A stretch of 64,000 nt of DNA from Annona cherimola (taxonomy: Eukaryota > Streptophyta > Magnoliopsida > Magnoliales > Annonaceae). Both the position numbers and the translations under genes were made by a program. The notes under the pieces are model-generated. The model ran no database searches. It was given only the letters and a program-made list of their open reading frames with translations, and was not told where the DNA came from. The DNA is taken from NCBI GenBank assembly GCA_030490835.1, contig CM059975.1, forward strand, positions 36,798,133 to 36,862,132. Direction: 5' to 3'. Below, one piece after another: positions 1-10,742 of this stretch. Position 1 is the stretch's first letter; the number at the start of each line of letters is the position of its first letter.

Positions 1-600
1 GCATACAGTAAGAGCGCCCTGTCCATCGTGATCTCGTTGACATGAGTCGACGACATCATCCGGGCAGAGATGAAGTGGAATAGCATTCTCCCATGATAGT
101 GCATGTCGCTATGCTTGAAGGACGTGGGTTGTCCGCCTGTTGACTTCCATGTCGTTGGCCTTTCGTAGAAATACATAGTCAAGGTATTGACATCTCGGTC
201 ATCTCCCTTTAGGAATGCCTCGTACTGATCAGGGTGATCAAAAGTCGGTGTGCCGTAAAAAGAGTTGATCGCCTTGGGGTGGAATGAGATGATCTTTCCT
301 CGAACCTTGACCCATCCCGACTCGTGCTCTACCACATTGGTGTAAAATTCCTTGACCACCGGGATGATCGCAGGTTGTGGCTGTGTTAAGAATTTCTTTC
401 AACCGCGGGCATTCAACGCATGGACGAAGTTATCAGAGAATACATCAATCTTGATTCCCCTCTTTCGAATCAGGTGGCACTTCTACAATAAGTTCGTGTA
501 CCGTGTGAAAGCTTGAGCGAACACGAATCAGTTGGCGTCAAACTCAATTAGATCCTGAGTCTTCTTCCGCTTGGCCGAGGATGAGGATGCTATGTCTCCG
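1..600 (-). pseudogene. ORF downstream of Athila pol, plant transposon protein domain-like
   Basis: The minus-strand frame reads through the whole interval with three in-frame stops (in the contexts AN*FVF, NLL*KCH and ARG*KKF). It contains blocks such as INSFYGTPTFDHPDQYEAFL and MHYHGRMLFHFISARMMSS. From memory this resembles the domain catalogued as 'putative plant transposon protein' (Pfam PF20167). Its place after the integrase matches the env-like ORF position of Athila elements, but I see no signal peptide or membrane segment in the visible part, so an envelope role is not supported. It is cut by the window edge. The stops AN*FVF and ARG*KKF are TGA and fit decayed Trp codons. Confidence 0.7.
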
Positions 601-1430
601 ATATATAGCAATCAATCACCACATAACCCTCCACAGCCAATATCACACAAACCACCCTAAAAAAACTTCATAATGAGCTCCAATCCGCCGTCCAACCACA
701 CAACATACAAATGCCAAATCCCAATCTTGTAGCAAACCCATACCAAAGAACTTGCAAAGCACTTAGAATTCACCAAAGAACAAGAAATTTTACCTCGGGT
801 GCTTGGCAACTTTGAAATTCTGAATTTCAGCAACTTTTTGAACTGGCGCCAGGGCGCGGTATGGTGGCACCTAGACACCGCTGTGCTGCCTTCGAAAATT
901 GACGCCAGTCGGAAGAAAATATTAAAATGGGGTTTGAAATGAGGCCCAAAAGGAAGTGAAATTGATGGGAAATGATGTTTAGGGATGGGGCTTAGGATTT
1001 GGTGAGGAAAAACTTAATTTTTGGATGGATTTGAGATGGATCTTAGAAAGGAGAAAAAGTGGAAATGGAATGGAAAATGGGATGAATGAAATGGGGAGGA
1101 CATTGAGAATCAAATGGAGTTGGATCGAGGTTGAAATGGCTTGAAATCATGTTGACAAGAATCAAAAATGAGAAGGGGAAAACTCTACTATAAGGTCGTC
1201 CAAGTCGCGTTGTCCACGACCCAGCGCTGGGGCGCCACTTTACGGTGCCGATAGCGCGCTCCGTGTTCTTCAGGATCTCACTTTTGGCGCCTAGGCAATG
1301 TGCTTCAGTAACTTTTTGAAATTTTTGCTCCCAGCTGCTTCCTAGCATGATCTTTATGCAATTAAGCTCCAAGTCATTCTCCTACATAAAAAATAATAAA
1401 AACAAAAATAAAAATAAAAATGAGTAATGG
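601..1430 (-). other. Non-coding spacer between Athila integrase and downstream ORF
   Basis: No frame gives a recognisable protein here. Two diverged copies of a GC-rich block occur at about 830-895 and 1,200-1,330, each carrying GGCGCC-type motifs beside a phrase like AGCAACTTTTTGAA. Similar GGCGCC-rich wording recurs within the element's LTR at about 10,140-10,500. The two short minus-strand reading frames in this interval look accidental. Confidence 0.5.
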
Positions 1431-2690
1431 GTTGCCTCCCATTTAGCACTAAGTTTAACATTCTCAGCCCAATGTTCCCACTATTCAGGGATCTTTCAAT
1501 TCCATCACCTCTTTGCAACGCTTTAGATCGTCTCCCATATAATGCTTTAGCCGTTGCCCATTCATGACGAAACTGTTTCTGGTAGCCTCATTCAGTACTT
1601 CCACTGCTCCATCCTTAGTCGCCTTTAGCACCATGAATGGTCCCGACCATCTGGATTTGAACTTGCTTGGAAACAATTTCAATTTTGAATTGAAAAGCAT
1701 GACTCTTTGACCTGACTCGAATTTCTGTAGTAAAATCTTTTTGTCATGTCATTTATTCACTTTTTCTTCGTAGATCTTGGCATTTTCATATGCCTTCATA
1801 CGGAATTCGTCCAGCTCATTGAGTCGCAGCAATCGACGGTCCCCTGCTTATTGCATGTCCAGGTTTAATTTCTTTACTTCTTAATAAGCATTACGTTCTA
1901 AATCCAGCGGTAGATGGCAAGCCTTCCCATAAACCGGTTGGTAATGAGATATTCCAACTAGGTTTTGTAGGCAGTTCTATATCCCCATAGCTCGTCGTCC
2001 AGCTTGATAGACTAGTCCTTGCGAGATGACTTGATCATTTCTCCAGAATCTGCTTCAATTCTCTATTGGCTAACTCAACTTGTCCATTAGCCTGTGAATG
2101 ATAAGCTGTCGTCACCGTGTGTCGTACTTCGTATTTGTGTAAAAACGCCATGAACCGCTTATTGCAAAAATGAGAGCCTTCATCACTGACAATCACCCAG
2201 GGCATGCTAATATGTGCAAAAATATTCTTCTTGATGAATTTGAGATCCGTTTTGGCATCTCATACTTGAGTGGGAATCGGTTCTACCCATTTGGAAATGT
2301 AATCAACGGCCACTAGAATATATTGGTTTCCAAAAGAAGGAATGAAAGGGCCCATGAAGTCGATACCCCAAACATCGAATAATTCCACTTCAATGACATT
2401 AGTGAGAGGTATTTGATGTCTTTTAGAGATATTACCTGTTCGCTGGCATTGATCGCATCTTTTGACATAAAAATAGGTGTCCTTAAACAAAGATGACCAG
2501 TAAAACCCGGATTGGAGTACCTTAGCTGCGGTTTTGTTTCCTTGGAAGTGGTCCCCATACGGTGATGAATGGCAGCTTCGCAATATAAATTCCTATTCAC
2601 ATTCGGGAATACATCTCCTATATAATCGATTTGGGCATTGCTTAAACAAGTATGGATCATCCTAGAAGTAGAATTTCATATCATAAAAAA
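1431..2690 (-). pseudogene. Athila integrase (decayed)
   Basis: The integrase would insert element cDNA into host DNA. The zinc-binding part is visible at about 2,600-2,440 ([18 protein letters not shown] followed by CDQCQRTG), which gives the HHCC pattern. The catalytic core follows: GIDFMGPF carries the first Asp (about 2,350), IVSDEGSHF the second Asp (about 2,200) and [11 protein letters not shown] the Glu (about 2,080). A stop interrupts the frame just after PIPTQV (near 2,258). After about 2,040 the frame changes more than once, and the C-terminal part resumes around 1,700-1,485 with FKSRWSGPFMVLKA. All three catalytic residues survive although the ORF is dead. Confidence 0.88.
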
Positions 2691-3534
2691 ATTTCTTCTT
2701 TTGATATGAATTCATCCCCGGAGGCAACAATCCACTTATGATATAATTTACGAAGTCTACATACTATGGTGGATTGCTTGGAGAGATGGAGAAGAGCTGC
2801 TCATCGGGAAATACTTCTCAAATTTGCTCCGTGTTTTGAACTGGTTGGGTTCTTTCAAGGCAGGACAAATGGTCAGCGACTTCATTTTCAACTCCCTTTT
2901 GGTCTTTAATTTCAAGGTCGAACTACTGTAGCAATAGGACCCACCGGATCAAGCGTGACTTTGCATCTTTCTTTTCGATCAAATACTTTATAGCCAAATG
3001 GTCTGTATACACGATCACTTTGGTCTCCACTAGATAGGCTCTGAATTTGTCGAATACAAAAACCACCTCTAGTAATTCCTTTTCTGTAGTGGTATAATTC
3101 ATTTTCTCCTCATTCATAGTTTTGCTAGTGTAGTAGATGGAGCGAAAAACTCTATTCTTTTGTTGGCCTAGTACTGCTCCTACTGCATAATCGCTCACAT
3201 TGCACATTAATTCGAATGGGAGGTTCCATTCTGGAGAAATGATGATTGATGTAGAAACTAATTTCCTTTTCAACTCCTGGAATGCCTCCATGCATTCATC
3301 AGTGAATTCGAATGGCGCATCTTTCTCGAGCATCGAACATAGAGACTCGGCTATCTTAGAGAAGTTTTTTATGAAACGCCGGTAGAATCCCGCATGTCCT
3401 AGAAAACTGCAAATGCCTTTGACTAAGGCGGGTGGAGTTTCTCGATCATCTCGATTTTGGTTTTGTCCACTTTGATTCCCTACTTGAAAACCCGGTGCCC
3501 AAGTACGATGCCCTCCTGCACCATAAAGTGACAC
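2691..3534 (-). pseudogene. Athila RNase H and connection region (decayed)
   Basis: The frame at 3,420-2,925 carries the connection segment ([20 protein letters not shown]) and an RNase H domain with [27 protein letters not shown] and [10 protein letters not shown]. These supply the Asp, Glu and Asp positions of the Ty3-type RNase H. The reading continues past a stop into the NEVADHLS motif at about 2,880. A linker with stops leads to the integrase. The junction with the RT at about 3,535 is a frame change. Confidence 0.87.
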
Positions 3535-3539
3535 TTTTT

Positions 3540-4445
3540 CTAGTTAAGAACCAGGTTCGTATCCTCACAACGTTGGACCATCTTTGATAAGTTGGTCAGG
3601 CACTCATCATATGAATTCTCGAATACCAAGAAATCGTCCATGAATGCCTCCAGAAAATCTTCAACTATGTCTGTGAAATTGCCATCATACAATGCTGGAA
3701 AGTCACTGGACCTTTGCATAGGCCAAATGGCATCCGCTTGAATGCGAATGTGCCATACGGACATGTGAATGTGGTCTTTTCTTGATTCTCTGGTGTGATC
3801 ATGATCTAGTGGTATCCCGAATAGCCGTCCAAAAAGCAATAGAATTTTTGCCCCTCCAATCTATCCAGCATCTGATCAATGAATGAGAGCAGAAAATGAT
3901 CCTTTCGGGTGGCTTTGTTCAGCTTGTAGTAGTCCATGCAAACTCTCCAACCAGTAATTGTCTTGGTCGGAATCAACTTATTATTCTCATTGGAGACGAC
4001 CGTCATACCACCTTTCTTCGGGACACACTGCACCGGGCTAACCTAAGAGCTGTCAGAGATCAAGTATATAACGCCTGCATCTAGCCATTTGATGATCTCA
4101 TTTTTTACCACTTCTTTCATGATCGGGTTCAACCTTCTCTGTGCTTCAATGGATGGCCTAGAATTCTCCTCCACTTGAATTTTGTGCAAGCAAAAGAATG
4201 GGCTGATGCCTCTGACGTCAATGATGGTCCATCTTATGGTCTTTTTGTGATTCCTGAGCACTCTGAGCAGTTTTTTCCTTCATGAGATCCAATGCAAAAG
4301 AAATAATCACAAAGAGTGAGGATTCAGCTCCCGAGTAAGCATATCTTAAGTGCTTTCACAGAGGTTTCAGCTTCAGAATAGGCGACTCTTTGATTGACGG
4401 GTTTAAGTGTTTGAATGACTCTAGTTTGAATTCCAGCAATTTGAA
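3540..4445 (-). pseudogene. Athila reverse transcriptase (decayed)
   Basis: The enzyme would copy element RNA into DNA. The minus-strand frames give RRLNPIMKEVVKNEI and WLDAGVIYLISDS, then RVCMDYYKLNKATRKDHF and GYSGYH, and the catalytic FMDD at 3,633-3,644 (the family usually has FMDD or YMDD). Stops occur after ISDSS and after GYSGYH, and there is a frame change near 3,700. The upstream part of the frame runs to about 4,445, where the coding similarity stops abruptly at the inserted block 4,460-6,028. Confidence 0.9.
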
Positions 4446-4459
4446 CTTCTACAGGTATT

Positions 4460-6028
4460 TGTAAAGCCCCAATTCTAAATATTCGTAATAACTAGTCAAA
4501 AGGGGTACCATATGACCTATGAAAATTTTGGCAGCATCTCCCCATAATATATAAGGGGTGTATGTAATACACAACCTGTTATGCATAAGCAATTCAAATT
4601 CATTACAATATGTGACATTTAACTCTATAGTTATATATTTGTATCTTCGTATGATAAGGGAATTCATATGGAAGGAAATCATTCAAACTTATCCATACAC
4701 AATGAGTAAACCGAATGATCATAACTACATGCATCCACATAAATCGCAATCCAAATCTAAATACTGAATACAATCTGTTTATCAAGGTCAAATCTAGTTC
4801 CATAACCGTCTACATAATGCTAATGTCATAAGAGCATAACATTAAAATAACTTTAATTAAAGATGTTCTAATGGTTTTCAAGGTTTGGTCTTCCACTTGC
4901 CCCATCTTGAGGTTCCCCACCTGACCTGGAATCTAAAGAACAAAAAGAATAACAAATCACGTGAGTCTAAATAGACTCAATAAGTAGATAATGGTTAGCA
5001 CAAAGTGGAATAACAAAGTTTTGGATGCGCATGTCATGATCAAAATAAAACATATTGGTCTGATACCCACTCCCAAGATCGTATACATATAATCACATAT
5101 AAATAGAAGGACGTGTATAATCTTCCACTCATGTCAATCAAGGGCCATGAACAACCCTCTCCTCATGTCAATCAGGGGCCATGAACAACCCTTTTATAAC
5201 CAATCATTTTAAATAACACCTCATACATAACATACAAGAATACATGTCACAACCACACATACAACATCTACAAGTTTTACTTTCAATTCAATGTATAAAA
5301 CTGCCACACGAGCATTTTAACAAACACGTGGTAGGCACAGAAAGAGAAAACTCTAGTTCGTACCCTCGTTTAATTCGAATCAACTAACATCACATTTTAA
5401 GACTACAAAAGTTGCTAACAAGTCCTCTACTTCATAAATTCACTCATTCACGATAAATTCCCCTCAAACCTTACTTACCCTAGCTGTTACGAACACTACG
5501 CCCCAAACCATGGATTTGTTGGGTGTCACCCACCTCCCCAGTTTCACATCATGTTTAATACGAGATTTCATCATTCAATCAAGGAAGGGTAGCATCTACT
5601 TACCTTAATCTTGATTTTCCCCAAAAACAGCAACCCTGGGCTTGGATTGCAGAAATTCGGAGCTTCCTTGACTAGAATCAGTGACTTCTAAGGCAATTAG
5701 TAGAGATTTCTTGAAGCAATCCACAGCTGGATCGTACCGAATAGGAGGAAAGAAAAGAAGAGGCAGAGAACAGGAAGAGAAGAAAAGGGAAACGGAGTCA
5801 GGGCGCAACATGGAAGATGAACCCTAACTCGCGGGCTCCTCCTTATAACTGAACCTCCATCGGGTCGGGTCGGGCCTAATCGCAATTTGTAATTAACTTT
5901 CCCACTTCTATGACTTAATAGTTAAAAATTTCTCCGGGGGCGCTGCCCCCTTGACCCCTGCGATCTGACCGGGCAAGTCGAATCCCGTACCTACTCTACG
6001 AGGTAGAAAATAGTTGTAGTGCTCAACA
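4460..6028 (+). mobile_element. Candidate solo LTR inserted in Athila pol
   Basis: Pol coding sequence stops at about 4,450 and resumes near 6,135 on the minus strand, so the DNA between is an insertion. The block starts TGTAAAGCCCC at 4,460 and could end CTCAACA at 6,028, which are LTR-like TG and CA ends. It has no coding capacity of its own. I could not find a clean 5-bp target duplication, so the ends are approximate. Its organisation resembles the block starting at 33,585 (TGTAACGCCC): both have a middle phrase like CTTAGTAAGTAG or CTCAATAAGTAG and a late CTTACCT. Such starts are common in chromovirus LTRs, but the assignment is a guess. Confidence 0.5.
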
Positions 6029-6049
6029 ATATCTGTATAAGTTATTAAT

Positions 6050-6900
6050 CCATTAACATCATAAATTCCTAGTAGCATATTCATAAATTACCTCATAATG
6101 AAGAAGGATTATAATAAAAATAAAATAAAACACCTGGTTCTCACAGTATTGTGAAAAAATCAAAAATTGGTGCAAGTAATGTATCATCTCTGCTAAATTG
6201 TCGTCAGATTCAGCGATTTCTCTAACCAGCGACACTTCTAGGATTTCCGTATAGGTTGAGTTTTGGAATTCAGCTTGAACCTTTGAATCCATCATATCGA
6301 TCATCAGGCATTCATCTGGATCATTCTGAACCCACATAGTCAACTCTCCAGTTTATACGTTAAAGATAACTTTGCTCTTTGTAAGGAAAGGCTGACCTAA
6401 GATGATTGGCACATCCTGGTCTTTTTCATAATCCAAGATAATAAAATCTGCAGGAAAAATGAACTTTTTCACCTTGACAAGAACATCTTCAATGATGCCC
6501 TCTGGACTTGTCATGGACTGATCCGCCAGTTACAACATAACTATCATAAGTCGAGCTTCCTCAATGCCTAGTTTTCTGAAATTTAACTTGGGCATGAGAT
6601 TAATGTTGGCTCCCAAGTCACATAGAGCTCTCCCAAAGTATTGGTTTCCGATTGTGCATGGGATAGTGAAGCTCTCTGGATCCTTGAGCTTAGGAGGCAG
6701 TTTCCTCTGCACTATTGCACTAGTTTCCTCTATTAATGCCACAATTTCGAATTTCGTCAACCATCTTTTTTTACAGAACATCTTTCATGAATTTGGCATA
6801 TCTCGACATTTGTTTCAATGCTTCGACAAGAGGTATGTTAATATGTAGCTATTTTGGTATCTCCAAAAACTTTTTTAACTGGCCCTCCTTTTTGTTCTTT
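6050..6900 (-). pseudogene. Athila protease and flanking linker (decayed)
   Basis: The frame 6,781-6,530 contains the block KLPPKLKDPESFTIPC, then the aspartic protease active site CDLGA at 6,609-6,623 followed by NINLMP. Downstream, after a stop near 6,530, the reading continues through DVLVKVKKFIFPADF and VPIILGQPFL to about 6,340. The linker to the RT then starts (6,343-6,135) and is lost at the inserted block. Gag and protease are consecutive parts of one polyprotein in this family. Confidence 0.87.
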
Positions 6901-8889
6901 GAGAATCTCTGAGGAAATGGAGGAGGCGACCTTTGATTTGTGGCGATTTTAACATCAAGTTGCTTTCGAGTTGAATCCGGTTCCTCTGGTTCCTGTGATT
7001 GCTGAATTAGAGGACTAGTCAGTTACTGCTTCTGATAGAGTTGCATTGAGTACTTGCTTTCCATTATGTAATGTGACTGCCTGCACATGTTCTTTGCCTT
7101 TTTCTTTCAGATTTTGCTCCGTGTCACTCGGCAGTGCACCTTGAGGCTGATTGTTTAGGGTAGAGGCCAGTTGACTGATTTGTGCTTCCAGATTTCTGTT
7201 TGTCGGAATCTAGGATTGCATGAACTGCATAAAAAGGTTTTCTAGATCCGATTTCTTTTCATCCCAAGGTGACAAATTGAATTAGACTAGTCTTGCTGGT
7301 TGTTGCTACGATGGCTACTGTGAGAATCCCGACAGCTGATTTGGCCTCACCTGGTTATTCCTTGAGAAGTTGGGATGATTCCTCCAACCTAGATTATAAT
7401 TGTTTACATATGGATTTGCCGGATTTCTCTAGAAATTTTCCACATAATTAATGGGCTCCGGATGGGAGGCACATTGATCACTGGGATGGTTGAATTCTCC
7501 ACACCACGTGCAAATATCTGCTGCTAACAGTTGTTGTGGTGTAGATGCCCCTACTGCATTGACATTGGTGGAGCCCAATCGTATGCACCCGGGTGCATTC
7601 CGCCTCAGTGCACCCGGGTGCACTGCACCTATTTTTTTTTTTTTTTTTTGAAAATTTTTCATGAAGCTGTTAATATAAGTTTATTTAACATATGTATCAA
7701 TTTTTACTATTTTTAGAGATTTTTAGATATTTTTTTTAGATTTTTAAAAATCAGTGGCATTTTCCGTAATTTAAAATTACCGAAAATGCCACTGATTTTT
7801 AAAAATCTAAACAAAATATCTAAAAGTCTCCAAAAATAGTAAAAATTGATACATATGTTAAATAAACCTAGATTAACCATTGTATGAAAAAAATTTCAAA
7901 AAAAAATAAAAAAAATAGGTGTAGTGCACCCGGGTGCACTGAGGCTGAATGCACCCGGGTGCATACGATTGGGTTCCGACATTGGTAGGCCTGGATAAGT
8001 TCTGAATTTGCCTGGAAAGAGCGTCGATGTGAGCCTTTATCAAATAAACCGCGTCCAATTGGAGTAGACCTGCACTTCGGCTTCTGTCAGACGACAGCTG
8101 ATAGGTGTTGGTTGCCATATTCTTTAGTAGGGCATATGATTCTCGGTAGCTTTTTCTCAGCAGGAAACTGTTTGACGATGAATCCACCATGTGACGGGCG
8201 AAATTTTAGAGACCATTATAGAAAATTGAGATTTGAACCCATCGTTGAATTTCGTGATGTGGGCATTCCCGGAGTAAGTCCTTGAAGCTATCCCACGCCT
8301 CTGATAGAGTCTCTTCTCCGTGTTGTTTGAATAAGACTATGTCTATTCTCAGTTTGGCGAACTTGGAGGGCGGAAAATATTTTTTCAAAAATTTCTGAGC
8401 CAAGTCATTCCATGTGTTAATAGAGTTCGGTGGCAGCGAATCCAACCACTCCGAGGCTCTATCCTTCAGTGAAAACGGGAATGTCCATAGTCGCATTGCT
8501 TCATTGAAGACTCCATTATGCTTAAACGTGTTCATGATCTACAGGAAATTCCGCAGACGGCGGTGTGGATCTTCAGAAGACAATCCTCCAAACTACCCAA
8601 TGGACTGGAGCATTTGGAATACCACTGGTTTAATCTCAAAATTGTTGGTATGAATAGGAGGAGGTACAATGCTAGTTTGAACTGTATTTTGTCCAAGCGT
8701 AATGAGATCCCAAATAGGTTAGTCCAAATCATCTTGTGGTGGATTAATTGGAACCTCAACCCTTTGGTTCCTTTGTTGGTCAGCATAAATGTTCTCGTCC
8801 TGATATCCAATGCACTCCATGGTATGTTATTGACTCCTAGCTTCCCTGCTCTTGCGACACTCACTGAAATAGGTTCTCTCTGGTTCCAT
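6901..8889 (-). pseudogene. Athila gag (decayed, interrupted by MITE)
   Basis: Gag forms the element's capsid and binds its RNA. The most likely start is the ATG at 8,889-8,887, since the frame from there joins the gag frame. The capsid core is at 8,535-8,206 (DRASEWLDSLPPNSI, AQKFLKKYFPPSKFAKLR, ECPHH). It continues through 8,190-7,990, is interrupted by the MITE at 7,570-7,977, and resumes with a CX2CX4HX4C zinc knuckle (CTWCGEFNHPSDQC) at 7,471-7,512. A run with NNYNLGWRNHPNFS follows. In-frame stops include two just upstream of 8,535 and one at about 8,195. Confidence 0.88.
7570..7977. mobile_element. Foldback Mutator-like MITE with 9-bp target duplication
   Basis: The block is a nearly complete inverted repeat: the first ~200 bases are the reverse complement of the last ~200, with only scattered mismatches, meeting at about 7,773. 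The termini are GGAGCCCAATCGTATGCACC on the left and its near-complement ending GATTGGGTTCC on the right. The 9 bases GACATTGGT flank it on both sides (7,561-7,569 and 7,978-7,986), a perfect target duplication whose length fits the Mutator superfamily. It splits the Athila gag frame. Each arm contains a T-rich tract and two 16-bp perfect palindromes. It has no coding capacity. Confidence 0.9.
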
Positions 8890-9073
8890 ATTAAAAGGAA
8901 TAATGATCTCCTTTTTAGCTCTGCCTTGGCGCATGCAAAAATAATTAACCTTGTGAAAACCAATTCAATTGAACTAGTTGGAAATTCTAAACTAAAAGAA
9001 ATTATAAAAATGAACTATATTTACAGAATTATACAAGAAAGCAATTAAACTAATAATAATTAGTTATACCAAT
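8890..9073 (-). other. Athila leader between primer site and gag
   Basis: This stretch lies between the tRNA primer site and the presumed gag ATG. It is AT-rich and has no recognisable coding sequence on the minus strand. Confidence 0.5.
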
Positions 9074-9091
9074 TTCCCGGCAATGGTGCTA
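9074..9091 (-). promoter_or_regulatory. tRNA-Asp primer binding site (mutated)
   Basis: The minus strand reads TAGCACCATTGCCGGGAA. The usual site complementary to the 3' end of plant tRNA-Asp is TGGCGCCGTTGCCGGGGA. The match is 14 of 18, and all four differences are G to A. It lies 7 bases inside the LTR end at 9,098, where a primer site should be. Confidence 0.85.
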
Positions 9092-9097
9092 AAGACT

Positions 9098-10742
9098 TGA
9101 CGAGCTGCGTATATGTCTATTAAAATTGCTCGCTTTTAACGCAAGTATACGTGCCGAATTAAGTAATAAAGAGTGAGTAGAGTATCGTTCCCATGAGAAA
9201 ATGGTCTAACTAGGATTATTAATCAATTTAGTTGCTTGTGGTGAGTAGAGAATTTGGATTTCAAACCTAAAACTAATTCTATCAATTGCAATAAGAAAAG
9301 ATAAAAGAGTTTCACAGAACAATTGGAATACTAAAAGGAGTTATCAATTGGGGATGACAGATGGATAGTTCGAAATCCTTGAATCTAAACTATATTGCAT
9401 TAGTTCCTTTTAATAGATTGTACAGGGATTTACTAGTCCAATTCCAATATTCTTTATATATGTCTTCCAACGCATATAAAACTAATTATAGTCCATTTAA
9501 TTGCTATGTTCCAATGCCATTAAATAAAGTGGAATTGATATATCCATAATTTGTTCATGACTACATAGGATTTAACGGCATATTCCTATTCATTAAACAA
9601 CTCCCCTTAGAAAAGCGAAAACCTATGCCCTATATATGGATCTAGTAAAGATTTTTCATTTCCAAGGATTAATCATGCAATTAAATCATCTTACAAGGTA
9701 GCTAATTTTGTAAAAAGTATTAAACATCACAGGAAAGGGTAAATCACAACACATAATCATATGAAAATCAAATATTCATTCCTGAAATTTGAATAATCAA
9801 GACAATATAGTTTAGGGTTCAATTCATCCTAACTATCTATCTAAAGAAAGTTTAGCTCAAAGACATGATATAAAAATCCATTACATCCATTATAAAAGTA
9901 TCCAGGAAAACAAAAAAAGAAAAATAGAAGCATGAAGAGAAAACTGGTTCTTCGACAGTTTAGAAGGATGAAGAGAAAGCTGGTTCTCCGGCAGTTTCCA
10001 CCAACGGGGTTGAATCTTCTCTTCAATTTGCGCTTTAAACGAGTTCTTTTCCTTCTCTGGAGATCTATTCCGTCAGGGCTCTCTCTTTCACACACGAATC
10101 CCTATGTTTCTATTTATATTGGTTAGTTTGCATAGCACATATGCAGAAACTCATCCATACGAATGCATAGTGGTGCTTAGGCGCCAACTTTCTGTGTGCT
10201 GGGTGACTTAAAAAACTTTCTGAATGCCTTGGAAGTTCATGCCCTGGCGCCTAAGCACCAACTCCCTGGATATTTTGTGACTTAAAAACTCTTCGAAATA
10301 CTTGTACGATCATGCTATGGCGCCTAGGCACTAACTCCCTAGAAGGTTTTGTCCTAAAAGCTCTTCTGGACTTGTCTGCATGTTAGTGAAGTGGCGTATA
10401 GGCACCAATTCTCTAGAAGCTCCTCTATCTCATGAGGTGTTGGAGATTCTGGCAAATGCCTATAGGGTGGCACATGCGCGCCAACCCCATGCTCCTTCAC
10501 TTGGCTCTGTTCTGCATTCGACTCGCCCTCATGCCTATAATTTGTCCGTCCTTCCTCTAAAAAATGAATGAACTAAATAAATGAACTAAAAATGTCTAAT
10601 TTATACTAAAATGTATAAAAATTGTATAATACTCTTAAAATGCAAAGCGAATGAAAATTAAGCTAAATAGATGCAAACTAAGCCTAGTGTGCAAAAGTAG
10701 TCTAAAATGGGCCATGACAACTGACATTTTCACGAGTTATCA
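9098..10742 (-). repeat. Athila 5' LTR
   Basis: On the minus strand it starts TGATAACTCGTG (10,742) and ends GCAGCTCGTCA (9,098), followed by the primer site. The length of about 1,645 bp is normal for Athila. Its 3' half aligns by eye with the plus-strand sequences at 10,946-12,077 and 12,930-15,452, including the phrase GATACTCTACTCACTCTTTA. The start could instead be the TGTCAGTTGTC at 10,728. GGCGCC-rich blocks lie at 10,140-10,500. The paired 3' LTR is outside the window. Confidence 0.8.

Larger units (their letters stand above)
1..10742 (-). mobile_element. Athila-type Ty3/gypsy retrotransposon, partial
   Basis: Read on the minus strand, the order is LTR (10,742-9,098), primer site (9,091-9,074), gag, protease, reverse transcriptase, RNase H, integrase, and a further ORF in the position where Athila elements carry an env-like ORF. 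The gag, protease and RT sequences closely resemble what I know of plant Athila elements. The element continues past base 1, so its 3' LTR and target duplication are not visible. It is dead: there are many stops and several frame changes, and two other elements sit inside it (4,460-6,028 and 7,570-7,977). Its 5' end abuts a plus-strand Athila LTR at 10,743, which suggests insertion into an older LTR of its own family. Confidence 0.9.

Noticed and set aside
1043..1372. 109-codon minus-strand ORF between Athila integrase and the downstream ORF
   Set aside because: It overlaps GGCGCC-rich non-coding repeats of the element and has no similarity to a known protein.
8518..9048. 176-codon plus-strand ORF, the longest plus-strand frame in the left third
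   Set aside because: It lies antisense to the Athila gag N-terminus, which explains the sequence.
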